Shown here: positions 39,798-48,743 of the stretch, in pieces
Numbering within the stretch: the first letter of the stretch is position 1
How the letters are laid out: each line of letters begins with the position of its first letter
Notes under the pieces: model-generated
The model's input: the letters and a program-made list of their open reading frames with translations, nothing else
What the model was told of the DNA's origin: nothing
Databases searched by the model: none
Made by a program: the position numbers and the translations under genes
From: JAMWCX01 sp964352425
GTDB taxonomy: Bacteria; Omnitrophota; Gorgyraeia; 2-01-FULL-45-10
DNA: 64,000 nucleotides
Assembly (NCBI GenBank): GCA_964352425.1
Contig: CAYGRZ010000002.1
Span: 1-64,000 of the forward strand
Direction of reading: 5' to 3'

Positions 39798-42545
39798 ATG
39801 AAGATACAGTTCGATATCAATTATCCTACCCAGTGGGGCCAGGAGCTGTGCGTGGCCGGCTCGTCCGCCGAGCTTGGAGAGTGGAGCCCCGACAGGTTCG
39901 TCGCGATGACGTACCATGACGGCGACGAATGGAAGGCAGAGATAGACCTTGCCGACTCGAGCGCCGCGTTCGAATACAAGTATGTGCTGAAAGACGCAAA
40001 CTCCGGCCTCGTCTGGGAATGGGGCGCCAACCGCAGCGTCTCGATCGACGACAGGAAGGCGGTGACGTTGCGCGACACGTGGCGGTCGGCGGCCGACCAG
40101 GATAGCCTCTTCCTCGCCTCGGCATTCACCGCCGCAATATTCAACAGGCCGAAGAAGAAGGCGCCCGCGCCCGATCCGAATGCGACGGTCCGCATCCAGG
40201 TCAGGGCCGCGCGCATCGAGCCCGGCCACGCGCTCTCGGTCACCGGCAGCATCCCCGCCCTCGGGAAGTGGTCTCAAACCAAGGCGGCCCCGATGGACCC
40301 GGCGGACTTTCCTCTCTGGACGCTCGACCTGCCTCTGGCCGAGGCAGACATACCGTTCGATTACAAGTACGTCATCAAGGATAAAAAAGGCGCCGTCGTA
40401 TATGAAGAACACCGTTCCAGGAATTTCGGCGGAGGCACATATACACATAGGAGAAAGGCGCACGCTCCGCGGCAGCGCGCGCCGAAGAGCGATGCGGCGG
40501 ATATGTTTTCCATTATCACCGACGACGCCGTACGCTATAAGGACAACTGGCGCGGCGCCGGTATCGCTATTCCCGTATTTTCCCTTCGCACGAAAAAAAG
40601 CCTCGGGGTCGGCGAATTTCTCGACCTCAAACTCCTGGCCGACTGGGCGTCGGACTGCGGCTGCAGGCTCATACAGCTCTTGCCCGTGAACGACACCTCG
40701 GCTACGATGACGTGGTGGGATTCATACCCGTACGCGAACATCTCCGTCTTCGCGCTCCATCCGCTCTACCTGAATCTCGAGGCTATCGGGACGCTGCCTG
40801 AGGCAGAAGCCAAAGAGCTCGAGGCGCAGAAGAAGGTGCTGAACGCCCACGACCATGTCCATTATGAAGAGGTGATGGCCCTTAAATATCGCCTGGCGCG
40901 CGCGCTCTTCCAGGCGGCGAAGGCGAAATTCCTGGCGTCCGCGGAGTTTGAAATGTTCTTTGAAGAGAACGCTTTCTGGCTGCAGCCGTACGCCGCGTTC
41001 TCGGCCCTGCGCGACGCATATACGACGAGCGACTTCTCGAAGTGGGAGCGCTATGCGCGAGTCACCGAGGCCGATGTCCACAGCATCACCGCGGCCGGTT
41101 CGGCACACTACGACAGCGTCGCGTTCTATTATTTCCTGCAATACCATCTCCACGTCCAGCTCCTCGAGGCAGCCGCGTACGCCGCCTCGAGGAGGATCGC
41201 CCTGAAAGGCGATATTCCGATAGGCATCCACAAGCGCTCCGATTCCTGCTGGCTCCAGCCGGAGCTCTTCAATATGGACGCCGCAGCGGGCGCGCCGCCC
41301 GACCCGTTCTCGGAGGCGGGGCAGAACTGGGGATTTCCGACGTACAATTGGGACGCGATGGCCGAGGACGGCTACTGGTGGTGGCGCAGGCGCCTCCGGA
41401 AGATGTCGGAGTATTTCGGCATGATCAGGCTCGACCACGTCCTCGGGTTCTTCCGGATATGGGAGATACCCGACGACATGCTCTCCGGCCTCATGGGCCG
41501 GTTCAACCCGGCGATACCGATCTCACAGGAGGAGCTCGAGCGCGAGGGTATCCGGGACTTTAACCGGATGATCGAGCCGTACATACCGCGGTGGCTGGCC
41601 AGGATCATCTTCGGCCAGGAGACGAATAGCATCCTCGCGCTTTACATGGAGGAGGCCTCGCCCGGAATCTATCGCCTGAAGAGCGGCTTCAATACCCAGG
41701 CAAAGGTCGAGAAAAATATCACCGCTGCCGCCGACGCGCCGCAGGAGGCGAAACAAAAGCTCGAGATCATCAAGCGGGGGCTTTCATACCTGATATCGAA
41801 CGTTATCCTTTTCAGGGACTCCGAGCAGGCCGGCTTCCACCCGCGCATCAACTGCATGGATACCCCTTCTTTCGACTGCCTCGATACATGGATGAAGGAG
41901 AAGCTCATATATCTCTATAACGATTATTTTTACCGCCGGCAGGACGGTTTCTGGCGCGGCCAGGCTATGACGAAACTGCCCGTCCTCAAATCCGCGTCCG
42001 ACATGCTCATCTGCGGAGAGGACCTCGGCATGATACCCGAGTGCGTCGCGCCGGTCATGGAAGAGCTCTGCATTCTCGGCCTGCGTATCCAGCGGATGCC
42101 TAAAGACCCCGGCGCCGAGTTCGGAAAGCCCGCCTCTTACCCGTACATGACCGTTTGCACGACTTCCAGCCATGATATGTCGACCATCCGCGGCTGGTGG
42201 GGCGAGGACTATGCCAGGGCCCAGCGGTACTGGAAGACGATACTGAAGAAGAAAGGCGACGCGCCGTCTGCGTGCGAGAGCGCCGTCGCCGAAGAGATAG
42301 TGGGACAGCATCTCGATTCTGGGTCGATGTGGGCGATATTCCCGGTCCAGGATATTCTCGCTATGAGCGAAGAGCTGCGCCGGCCTGGTGACCCGCGCGA
42401 GGAACAGATCAACGATCCGGCGAACCCGCACCATTACTGGAAATTCCGTCTGCATATCCAGTTGGAGAAGCTGGTCGCAGATAAAGATTTCAGCGGCAAG
42501 GTCATGAAGATGGTGGCCGATTCGGGCCGGTATACTACATACTAA
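39798..42545 (+). CDS. malQ: 4-alpha-glucanotransferase with two CBM20 domains (DPE2-type)
   Basis: The 915-residue protein has two starch-binding CBM20 domains (about residues 1-95: VAGSSAELGEWSP, FEYKYVLKD; about 130-230: VTGSIPALGKWSQ, FDYKYVIKD) and then a GH77 domain (WRGAGIAIPVFSLRTKKSLG, MIRLDHVLGFFRIWE, CGEDLGMIPE, SSHDMSTIRGWW) with an internal insertion. This is the plan of plant cytosolic DPE2 and some bacterial MalQ enzymes, which move glucose units between maltose and branched glucans. The enzyme has no signal peptide and is cytosolic. Neighbours are an MFS sugar importer and a maltoporin. Confidence 0.92.
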   Translation: MKIQFDINYPTQWGQELCVAGSSAELGEWSPDRFVAMTYHDGDEWKAEIDLADSSAAFEYKYVLKDANSGLVWEWGANRSVSIDDRKAVTLRDTWRSAADQDSLFLASAFTAAIFNRPKKKAPAPDPNATVRIQVRAARIEPGHALSVTGSIPALGKWSQTKAAPMDPADFPLWTLDLPLAEADIPFDYKYVIKDKKGAVVYEEHRSRNFGGGTYTHRRKAHAPRQRAPKSDAADMFSIITDDAVRYKDNWRGAGIAIPVFSLRTKKSLGVGEFLDLKLLADWASDCGCRLIQLLPVNDTSATMTWWDSYPYANISVFALHPLYLNLEAIGTLPEAEAKELEAQKKVLNAHDHVHYEEVMALKYRLARALFQAAKAKFLASAEFEMFFEENAFWLQPYAAFSALRDAYTTSDFSKWERYARVTEADVHSITAAGSAHYDSVAFYYFLQYHLHVQLLEAAAYAASRRIALKGDIPIGIHKRSDSCWLQPELFNMDAAAGAPPDPFSEAGQNWGFPTYNWDAMAEDGYWWWRRRLRKMSEYFGMIRLDHVLGFFRIWEIPDDMLSGLMGRFNPAIPISQEELEREGIRDFNRMIEPYIPRWLARIIFGQETNSILALYMEEASPGIYRLKSGFNTQAKVEKNITAAADAPQEAKQKLEIIKRGLSYLISNVILFRDSEQAGFHPRINCMDTPSFDCLDTWMKEKLIYLYNDYFYRRQDGFWRGQAMTKLPVLKSASDMLICGEDLGMIPECVAPVMEELCILGLRIQRMPKDPGAEFGKPASYPYMTVCTTSSHDMSTIRGWWGEDYARAQRYWKTILKKKGDAPSACESAVAEEIVGQHLDSGSMWAIFPVQDILAMSEELRRPGDPREEQINDPANPHHYWKFRLHIQLEKLVADKDFSGKVMKMVADSGRYTTY

Positions 42546-42557
42546 ACGGGGGGAAAG

Positions 42558-44123
42558 ATGAAAAGAAAAGCCTTTGTGGCTGTGGTGTGTGCGTGTGCTG
42601 CCTTGCTTTCAGGCAGTCCGGTTTTCGCGCAAAGCGCGCCGGAGGGCGATGTCGCGGCGATGAAGAAAGAGATCGAAACACTGAAGAACCGCATGGTGGC
42701 GCTCGAAAAGATCATCGTCAAGCAGCGGATCATCCCGGAAGAAGAGGCGAAAGAGCGCTATCCGGCCCTCCAGGAAGAGGTGGCCGGCCAGGCCGAGCAC
42801 GTAACAGCACCCGAAGCCGAGAAGATATCGGCGCAGACGACCGTCGATCTGCTGAAGAAATACAGCACTCAGGTCGCCGAGGAATCGAAGAACATCCTCT
42901 TCAAGCAGCCCGACTACCTGCCCAACTATATTACGAGAGGCCTCGAATTCCACGGGTATTTCCGCTCCGGCTATGGCGTCAACTCCAAGGGCGGACATAT
43001 GCAGGCGTTCCAGGCTCCCGACGCGCTGGCCAAGTACAGGCTGGGCAATGAACAGGAGACATATATAGAGACCGTCTTCCTGAACCGGAACTGGAACCCC
43101 GACCCGCAGGGCGTGACGCTCGAGACGCAGATCCGCGTCGCGTACCAGACGCAGCAGAACCAGACATGGGACCTCACCAACCAGGTCGTCCTGCGCGAGA
43201 TGTACGCCAGGATGGGCCAGTTCCTCGATTGGGACAAAGACGTAAAGGTATGGGCGGGCCAGCGGTTTTGCAGGCTGCCCGAACTCGATATTATCGACTT
43301 CTGGTGGTATGACATGTCCGGCTATGGCGGCGGGTTCGAGGATATCAATTGCGGGATCGGCAAACTCGATATCACATTTATCGGCTACGCCAACAATGAC
43401 ATTACCCTCTCGACGAACCGCGGCCGGCTCTCGAAGGAAAATCTCAATATCAAGCTGAACGATGTCGATGTGCCGTTCGGCAAGGGCATGTTCTGGGCCA
43501 ACGGCGGCTTCATCAAAGGCGGTACGTGGACCGAGGACACGACGATCAAGTATCCCGACATGGGCGGCGTCGATATCGGTTTCATGCACTATATGCCGGG
43601 CGAACTCAATAACAACCAGTTCGGCGCCCAGTTCGGCTGCGGGGCATGCACATCGCTCTCGGCAGGCGGCAATATCCCGACGGAAAGCGACGACCGGAAT
43701 TCCTGGAGGGTGCGTATCACCGATATGTGGAACCGCCAGATCACGGAGAAGCTGAGCGTGCAGGCCGTCGGCGTCTATCAGTATACCTATGACGGCGAAG
43801 CGACGAAGAACAACGAGACTTGGGTAAGCGTCGGCTTCAGGCCCATCTATATGCTTACGAAGCATTTTGGCGTTGAAGTCGAACCGGGAATGGATTATAT
43901 TAATAATCCGAGGGATGATTACGATACATGCCTGTTCAAGCTGACGGGCGGCATACGCATTACGCCGGGCACGATATTCAATTCGAGGCCTGCGTTCAGG
44001 TTCTTCGCGACATACGCGCGCTGGGGCGACGGTTTCAAGGGCAATACGCTTCTTGGCGGCGATGCATTCGTGTCCCAGCGGGAAGGTATGAACTACGGTA
44101 TCCAGTGCGAGAACTGGTGGTAA
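42558..44123 (+). CDS. lamB: LamB-type maltoporin
   Basis: The 521-residue protein has a signal peptide, then a coiled-coil-like N-terminal helix (MKKEIETLKNRMVALEKI) as in ScrY-type porins, and a barrel whose start FHGYFRSGYGVNSKG matches the LamB first strand. The C-terminus ends in aromatic ENWW. It would let maltodextrins through the outer membrane and completes the MFS-glucanotransferase locus. GGGGGGAAAG precedes the ATG. Confidence 0.88.
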   Translation: MKRKAFVAVVCACAALLSGSPVFAQSAPEGDVAAMKKEIETLKNRMVALEKIIVKQRIIPEEEAKERYPALQEEVAGQAEHVTAPEAEKISAQTTVDLLKKYSTQVAEESKNILFKQPDYLPNYITRGLEFHGYFRSGYGVNSKGGHMQAFQAPDALAKYRLGNEQETYIETVFLNRNWNPDPQGVTLETQIRVAYQTQQNQTWDLTNQVVLREMYARMGQFLDWDKDVKVWAGQRFCRLPELDIIDFWWYDMSGYGGGFEDINCGIGKLDITFIGYANNDITLSTNRGRLSKENLNIKLNDVDVPFGKGMFWANGGFIKGGTWTEDTTIKYPDMGGVDIGFMHYMPGELNNNQFGAQFGCGACTSLSAGGNIPTESDDRNSWRVRITDMWNRQITEKLSVQAVGVYQYTYDGEATKNNETWVSVGFRPIYMLTKHFGVEVEPGMDYINNPRDDYDTCLFKLTGGIRITPGTIFNSRPAFRFFATYARWGDGFKGNTLLGGDAFVSQREGMNYGIQCENWW

Positions 44124-44124
44124 C

Positions 44125-44170
44125 GGGACTGTCCCCGGCTATGTGTCTTCTTGGAAGTGGGGACTGTCCC
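44125..44170. repeat. Paired GGGACTGTCCC words
   Basis: GGGACTGTCCCC (44125-44136) and GGGGACTGTCCC (44159-44170) lie between the maltoporin gene and xylF. Each is almost self-complementary. They match the GTCCC/GGGAC-containing repeats at 7393 and 18703 in style. Confidence 0.5.
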
Positions 44171-44201
44171 TATGTTAGTAATATAAGATAGGGGGTAGTC
44201 T

Positions 44202-45227
44202 ATGAAGAAGTACTTGATCGGTTTTGCAGCGTTTCTGGCCGCGATAGCGATCGCAATGCCGGTGTATGCTGCTCCGGCGAAGGCGAAGCCCGGCAAGAAG
44301 ATAAAGATCGGCGTGAGCCTCCCGACGCAGCGCGACGAGCGCTGGGTGCGCGACGCGCAGAAGATGAAGGACGTTGCCAAAGAAGAGGGCGTCGACCTGC
44401 GCATGCAGATATGCGATAACGACGCGTCAAAGCAGATGTCGCAATGCGAGAACCTGCTCGCCCAGGGCATCGATATCCTCGTTTTGGCCCCGCATGACGC
44501 AACGAGTGCCGCGGCGATCGTCGACAACGCCAGGGCCGCCGGCCTTGAAGTAATCTCGTACGACCGGCTCGTCCTCGACGCCGATGTTGACCTCTACGTT
44601 TCGTATGATAATTTCGAAGTGGGCCGCCTGATGGGCGAATATCTCGTCAACAAGGTCCCCAAGGGCAGTTACGCCGTCTTTGCCGGCGCGCCGACCGATA
44701 ATAATGCCAAACTTTACCGCGACGGTGCTCTTTCAATGATAAAGCCGTTGGCAGACAAAGGCGACATCAAGATCGTGATGGACCAGTGGATAACCGACTG
44801 GCAGCCGACGATCGCGATGAACCTGATGCAGAACGCGCTCACCGCCAATAAGAACAAGATCGACGCGGTTGTGGCACCCAACGACAATACCGCGGGCGGC
44901 ATTATACAGGCGCTCTCCGGCGTCGGCCTGGCAGGCAAGGTCCCGGTCACGGGCCAGGACGCCGAGGACACGGCAGCCCAGCGCATCATCCAGGGCACGC
45001 AGGCGATGACCGTCTTCAAGGACACCAAGCAGCAGGCCGCCGACGCGATACATGCGGCGATAAAGATGGTGGGCGGCCAGGACCCCGGCGCCACGTCCAA
45101 AGTCAATAACCGCAAGAAAGACGTCCCGTCGATACTCCTGAAGCCGGTCGTGGTGGACCGCTCCAATATCGACGACGTGCTCATCAAGAGCGGGTATATA
45201 ACGCGGGAAGAAGCGTACAAGAAATAG
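44202..45227 (+). CDS. xylF: Xylose ABC transporter substrate-binding protein
   Basis: The 341-residue periplasmic protein has a signal peptide (residues 1-23) and the sugar-binding fold of XylF: IGVSLPTQRDERWVRDAQKM, DNDASKQMSQCENLLAQGID, SYDRLVLDADVDLYVSYDN and VTGQDAEDTAAQRIIQGTQA. It captures D-xylose or a similar pentose for the XylGH importer encoded next. A GGGGGTAG ribosome site precedes the ATG. A 26-bp palindrome lies between its stop and xylG. Confidence 0.9.
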   Translation: MKKYLIGFAAFLAAIAIAMPVYAAPAKAKPGKKIKIGVSLPTQRDERWVRDAQKMKDVAKEEGVDLRMQICDNDASKQMSQCENLLAQGIDILVLAPHDATSAAAIVDNARAAGLEVISYDRLVLDADVDLYVSYDNFEVGRLMGEYLVNKVPKGSYAVFAGAPTDNNAKLYRDGALSMIKPLADKGDIKIVMDQWITDWQPTIAMNLMQNALTANKNKIDAVVAPNDNTAGGIIQALSGVGLAGKVPVTGQDAEDTAAQRIIQGTQAMTVFKDTKQQAADAIHAAIKMVGGQDPGATSKVNNRKKDVPSILLKPVVVDRSNIDDVLIKSGYITREEAYKK

Positions 45228-45242
45228 AGAACGACCGGTTTT

Positions 45243-45268
45243 GACCTACGAGGTCGACCTCGTAGGTC
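45243..45268. repeat. 26-bp perfect palindrome between xylF and xylG
   Basis: GACCTACGAGGTC is followed directly by its exact reverse complement. It may be a transcript-processing or attenuation hairpin that sets a high ratio of binding protein to transporter, or a repeat element. Confidence 0.85.
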
Positions 45269-45288
45269 GATTCGGTTAAAGGAACGCT

Positions 45289-46800
45289 ATGAGCGGCTAT
45301 ATGCTCGAGATGAAGGCCATCTCGAAAGACTTCCCCGGCGTCAAGGCGCTCGACGATGTCACGTTCAGCGTGAAGAAGGGCGAGATCCACGCGCTCGTCG
45401 GCGAGAACGGCGCGGGCAAATCGACGCTGATGAAGATCTTAAGCGGCGTCTATCCGGCAGGCGATTATGACGGCGATATCGTCATCGACGGTGCCACGAA
45501 ACGCTTCAAGGATACCGGGGAATCCGAGCGCGCAGGCATAGCCATCATCTACCAGGAGCTTGCCCTCGTAAAACAGCTCTCGATAGCCGAGAATATCTGC
45601 CTGGGCGGCGAGATCTCCAGAGGCGGCGTCATCGACTGGAACGCCTCCTACAAAAAAGCAGAAAGTGCGCTTAAGGCTGTTGGCCTGACCGTAAATCCGA
45701 CATTCCCGGTCTCGTATCTCGGCGTGGGCGAGCAGCAGCTCGTCGCCATCGCCAAGGCCCTTTCGAAGAATGCGCGCATCCTCGTTCTCGACGAGCCGAC
45801 TGCCGCCCTCTCCGAGGGGGAATCGACGCGGCTCCTGGGCATCTTGAAAGAGCTTCAGGGCCGCGGTGTGACCTGTATCTATATCTCTCACCGCCTGAAA
45901 GAAGTCTTCGAGATCGCGGACCGCATCACGGTCCTGCGCGACGGCAAGACGATCGCCACGCACGACAGGGCGCGCTTAGACGAGAATAAGCTGATAGCGC
46001 TCATGGTCGGGCGCGAGGTAACGAATATCTATCCCCGGAAAGCGCGCACGGCCGGCGAGGTCGTCCTCGAAGTAAAGAACTGGTCCGTCTACGATCCCGA
46101 TATCAATAAGACTATCGCCGACGTCAGCTTCAAACTGCGCAAGGGCGAGATCCTCGGCATGGCCGGCCTCATCGGCGCAGGCCGCACCGAGCTCGTCATG
46201 AGCTTTTTCCATTTTTGGGGCCGCAAGGTGTCGGGGCAGGTATTCCTCGAAGGAAAAGAACTCGACCTCGCAAGTGCCGGCGAAACCATTGCCGCGGGAA
46301 TAAGCCTCGCCTCCGAGGATCGCAAAAGATACGGCCTGGTGCTGGACGACGACATCTGCAAGAATATCTCGCTTGCCAGCCTCGAACGCATTTCGAAATT
46401 CAGGGTCGTCAATATGATGGAGGAGATCACGGCAGCCGAGAAGTACACCAGGGATCTCAGGATAAAGACGCCGTCGATCGAGCAGAAGGCCGGCAATCTT
46501 TCGGGCGGCAACCAGCAGAAGGTCGTCCTCGGCAAATGGCTCATGACGATGCCCAAAGTCCTCATCCTCGACGAGCCCACACGCGGCATAGACGTCGGCG
46601 CGAAGGTCGAGATATACAATATCATAAATGAACTGGTCGACCGCGGCGTCGCGGTCATCGTAATATCGTCCGATCTTGCGGAGATCCTCGGAGTATCGGA
46701 CCGCATCCTCATCATGCACGAAGGCCGCTTCACCGGAGAGCTTACCGGTAAAGAGGCCACACAGGAAAAGATAATGCATTACGCCACGGGAGGTACGTGA
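45289..46800 (+). CDS. xylG: Xylose ABC transporter ATPase
   Basis: The 503-residue protein contains two ATPase domains. The first has Walker A GENGAGKSTL and Walker B ILVLDEPTAALSE; the second has the degenerate Walker A GLIGAGRTEL and the signature LSGGNQQKVVLGKWL. This tandem form is typical of the XylG/RbsA/MglA family. Its stop overlaps the xylH start. It energises sugar import with XylH. Confidence 0.92.
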   Translation: MSGYMLEMKAISKDFPGVKALDDVTFSVKKGEIHALVGENGAGKSTLMKILSGVYPAGDYDGDIVIDGATKRFKDTGESERAGIAIIYQELALVKQLSIAENICLGGEISRGGVIDWNASYKKAESALKAVGLTVNPTFPVSYLGVGEQQLVAIAKALSKNARILVLDEPTAALSEGESTRLLGILKELQGRGVTCIYISHRLKEVFEIADRITVLRDGKTIATHDRARLDENKLIALMVGREVTNIYPRKARTAGEVVLEVKNWSVYDPDINKTIADVSFKLRKGEILGMAGLIGAGRTELVMSFFHFWGRKVSGQVFLEGKELDLASAGETIAAGISLASEDRKRYGLVLDDDICKNISLASLERISKFRVVNMMEEITAAEKYTRDLRIKTPSIEQKAGNLSGGNQQKVVLGKWLMTMPKVLILDEPTRGIDVGAKVEIYNIINELVDRGVAVIVISSDLAEILGVSDRILIMHEGRFTGELTGKEATQEKIMHYATGGT

Positions 46801-47930
46801 TGAAACAAAGCAGTTTCGTTCAGAATATCAGGCAGTACACGATGCTGATCGCTCTTGTCGGGATATGGCTCATATTCTCGATACTGACGCAGGGCGTCTT
46901 CATATCTCCCCGCAATCTTTCGAACCTCTTCCTGCAGACGGCGGCGGTAGCGGTCATCACCATAGGGATGACGCTCGTCATCGTGACGCGCAATATAGAC
47001 CTCTCCGTCGGATCCGTCGCCGCATTCACCGGCGCGATCGCCGCCTTTATAAACGTCAAGATGGGATTGCCGGCCCATACCGCGCTCTTCCTGGCGTGCG
47101 GCGCCGGGCTTCTCATCGGCGTCTGGCACGGGTTCTGGATCGCCTACCGGATGGTACCCGCGTTTATCGTCACACTCGCAAGCATGATGATATTCCGCGG
47201 AGCGGTCCTCGGCATTACGCAGGGCGCGACTATCGCGCCGCTTTCGCCGGGCTTCAAGGGCTTAGGCCAGAACTACATCGCGCCCCATATAAGCGTATGG
47301 ATCGGCGTCGCCGCGATCTCGCTCTACATAATCCTCGGATTTTACAAAAGATTCAAACGAGCGAAGTTCGGCTTCACGGTCAGCCCTTTCATTAAAGAAG
47401 CGGCAAAGATGATCCTCGTCTCCGCGGCCATGGCGGCATTCTTTTTCATCCTCGTCAAGAACAGGGGAGTGCCCTACTCGGTATTCCTGGTCCTCCTCCT
47501 GGCGGTTGCGTTCAATTTCATGTCGCGCCAGACGGTCTTCGGCCGCCAGCTCTACGCCATCGGCGGTAATCCCGATGCGGCGTCGCTGTCCGGCATCAAT
47601 ATCCAGCGGCGCGTCATGATGCTCTACGCCCTCTTCGGCGTCCTCACCGCGGTCGGCGGGCTCGTCCTCACGGCGCGCTTGAACGCCGCGACGACATCTG
47701 CCGGCCAGGGCATGGAACTCGACGTCATCGCCGCCTCCGTCATCGGCGGCACATCGCTCATGGGCGGCGAGGGCACGATCTGGGGCTCGGTCATCGGCGC
47801 GCTCATCATGGCATCGCTCGACAACGGTATGAGCCTGATGGACATGAACATCACGTACCAGTACATCATCAAGGGCATGATCCTGCTCCTCGCGGTCTGG
47901 GTCGATATCGCGACGCGCAAGCGCACGTAG
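46800..47930 (+). CDS. xylH: Xylose ABC transporter permease
   Basis: The 376-residue permease has about ten membrane segments and the family motifs TIGMTLVIVTRNIDLSVGSV, and late VIGGTSLMGGEGTIWGSVIG. ATG 46800 overlaps the xylG stop; GTG 46797 is also possible. No xylose isomerase, kinase or regulator is found in the window, so catabolic genes lie elsewhere. Confidence 0.92.
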   Translation: MKQSSFVQNIRQYTMLIALVGIWLIFSILTQGVFISPRNLSNLFLQTAAVAVITIGMTLVIVTRNIDLSVGSVAAFTGAIAAFINVKMGLPAHTALFLACGAGLLIGVWHGFWIAYRMVPAFIVTLASMMIFRGAVLGITQGATIAPLSPGFKGLGQNYIAPHISVWIGVAAISLYIILGFYKRFKRAKFGFTVSPFIKEAAKMILVSAAMAAFFFILVKNRGVPYSVFLVLLLAVAFNFMSRQTVFGRQLYAIGGNPDAASLSGINIQRRVMMLYALFGVLTAVGGLVLTARLNAATTSAGQGMELDVIAASVIGGTSLMGGEGTIWGSVIGALIMASLDNGMSLMDMNITYQYIIKGMILLLAVWVDIATRKRT

Positions 47931-47935
47931 CCGCG

Positions 47936-48709
47936 ATGCCCAAAAAACCAAAAGACAACATCTTCTTCATATTGGCGCTGCTTTTTGGTACGATCGTTCT
48001 GGCCTCCGCGTTAACAGCTGCCGGGGCCAACCCGTTTTTGTTGCTCGGTTCGGCGGCGCTCGTTATTGTCGCGCTGGCCAGGGTATCGAAGGTCGCGCGC
48101 AAGGATATCCTCGAGTATCTGAACGGGCCGAAAAGATTTTGTAAAGGCCGCGGCATCGAGATCGGCAGCGGCGCGAACCGGATGCTGAAGGATTCGCTCC
48201 TCGTCGATGTCGTGGACGATTTCTCGAGCGCGCACGCCTATGAGGTCGACTACAGGGCCGACGCGCATGATCTGGCCGAGATACCGGACGGCTCGCTCGA
48301 TTACGTGTGCGCCAGCCACGTGCTTGAACACCTGACCAACCCGGTCAAGGCGATCCTCGAATTGCTGAGAGTGCTTAAGGCAGGCGGGACGATCTGGCTC
48401 AGGATCCCGGATAAGCGCACAACGTTCGACCGGCCGAGGCAGAGGACGGCGCTGGGACACCTGATCGAGGACTACAGGAAGAACGTTCCCCCCGACGACC
48501 CCACCCATATCGACGATAACAACGCCACTACCGACCCCCCGCGGCAGCAGGCCCACCCGTATGTCCATAACCACGTCTGGATCCCGGAAGATATAACGGA
48601 GCTCTTTGGCTACATCAATGCCGGGCACGTGCCCCTCAGTGTGGTGCGCTGCGGGGAAAACACCTGCAGGCATGCGCAGGACTTCTGGGTTGTTATAAAG
48701 AAGATATAA
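47936..48709 (+). CDS. Membrane-anchored SAM-dependent methyltransferase
   Basis: The 257-residue protein has two N-terminal hydrophobic segments (about residues 9-45), then a class I methyltransferase domain: CKGRGIEIGSGANRML (motif I), YVCASHVLEHLTNP (a motif common to Methyltransf_11) and LLRVLKAGGTIWLRIPD. A His-rich C-terminal part (QQAHPYVHNHVWIPED) could bind metal or substrate. It starts 5 bp after xylH but has no obvious link to sugar uptake. The substrate is unknown. Confidence 0.8.
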   Translation: MPKKPKDNIFFILALLFGTIVLASALTAAGANPFLLLGSAALVIVALARVSKVARKDILEYLNGPKRFCKGRGIEIGSGANRMLKDSLLVDVVDDFSSAHAYEVDYRADAHDLAEIPDGSLDYVCASHVLEHLTNPVKAILELLRVLKAGGTIWLRIPDKRTTFDRPRQRTALGHLIEDYRKNVPPDDPTHIDDNNATTDPPRQQAHPYVHNHVWIPEDITELFGYINAGHVPLSVVRCGENTCRHAQDFWVVIKKI

Positions 48710-48718
48710 TTGTATAAT
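48690..48718 (+). promoter_or_regulatory. Promoter of the kinase gene
   Basis: TTGTTA (48690-48695) and TATAAT (48713-48718) are 17 bp apart, beginning inside the end of the methyltransferase gene. Confidence 0.7.
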
Positions 48719-48743
48719 ATCATCACCTATATAAGGAAAACCG

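Noticed and set aside
44202..47930. A complete xylose-use operon
   Set aside because: Only the transporter is present; no isomerase, kinase or XylR-like regulator is found nearby.
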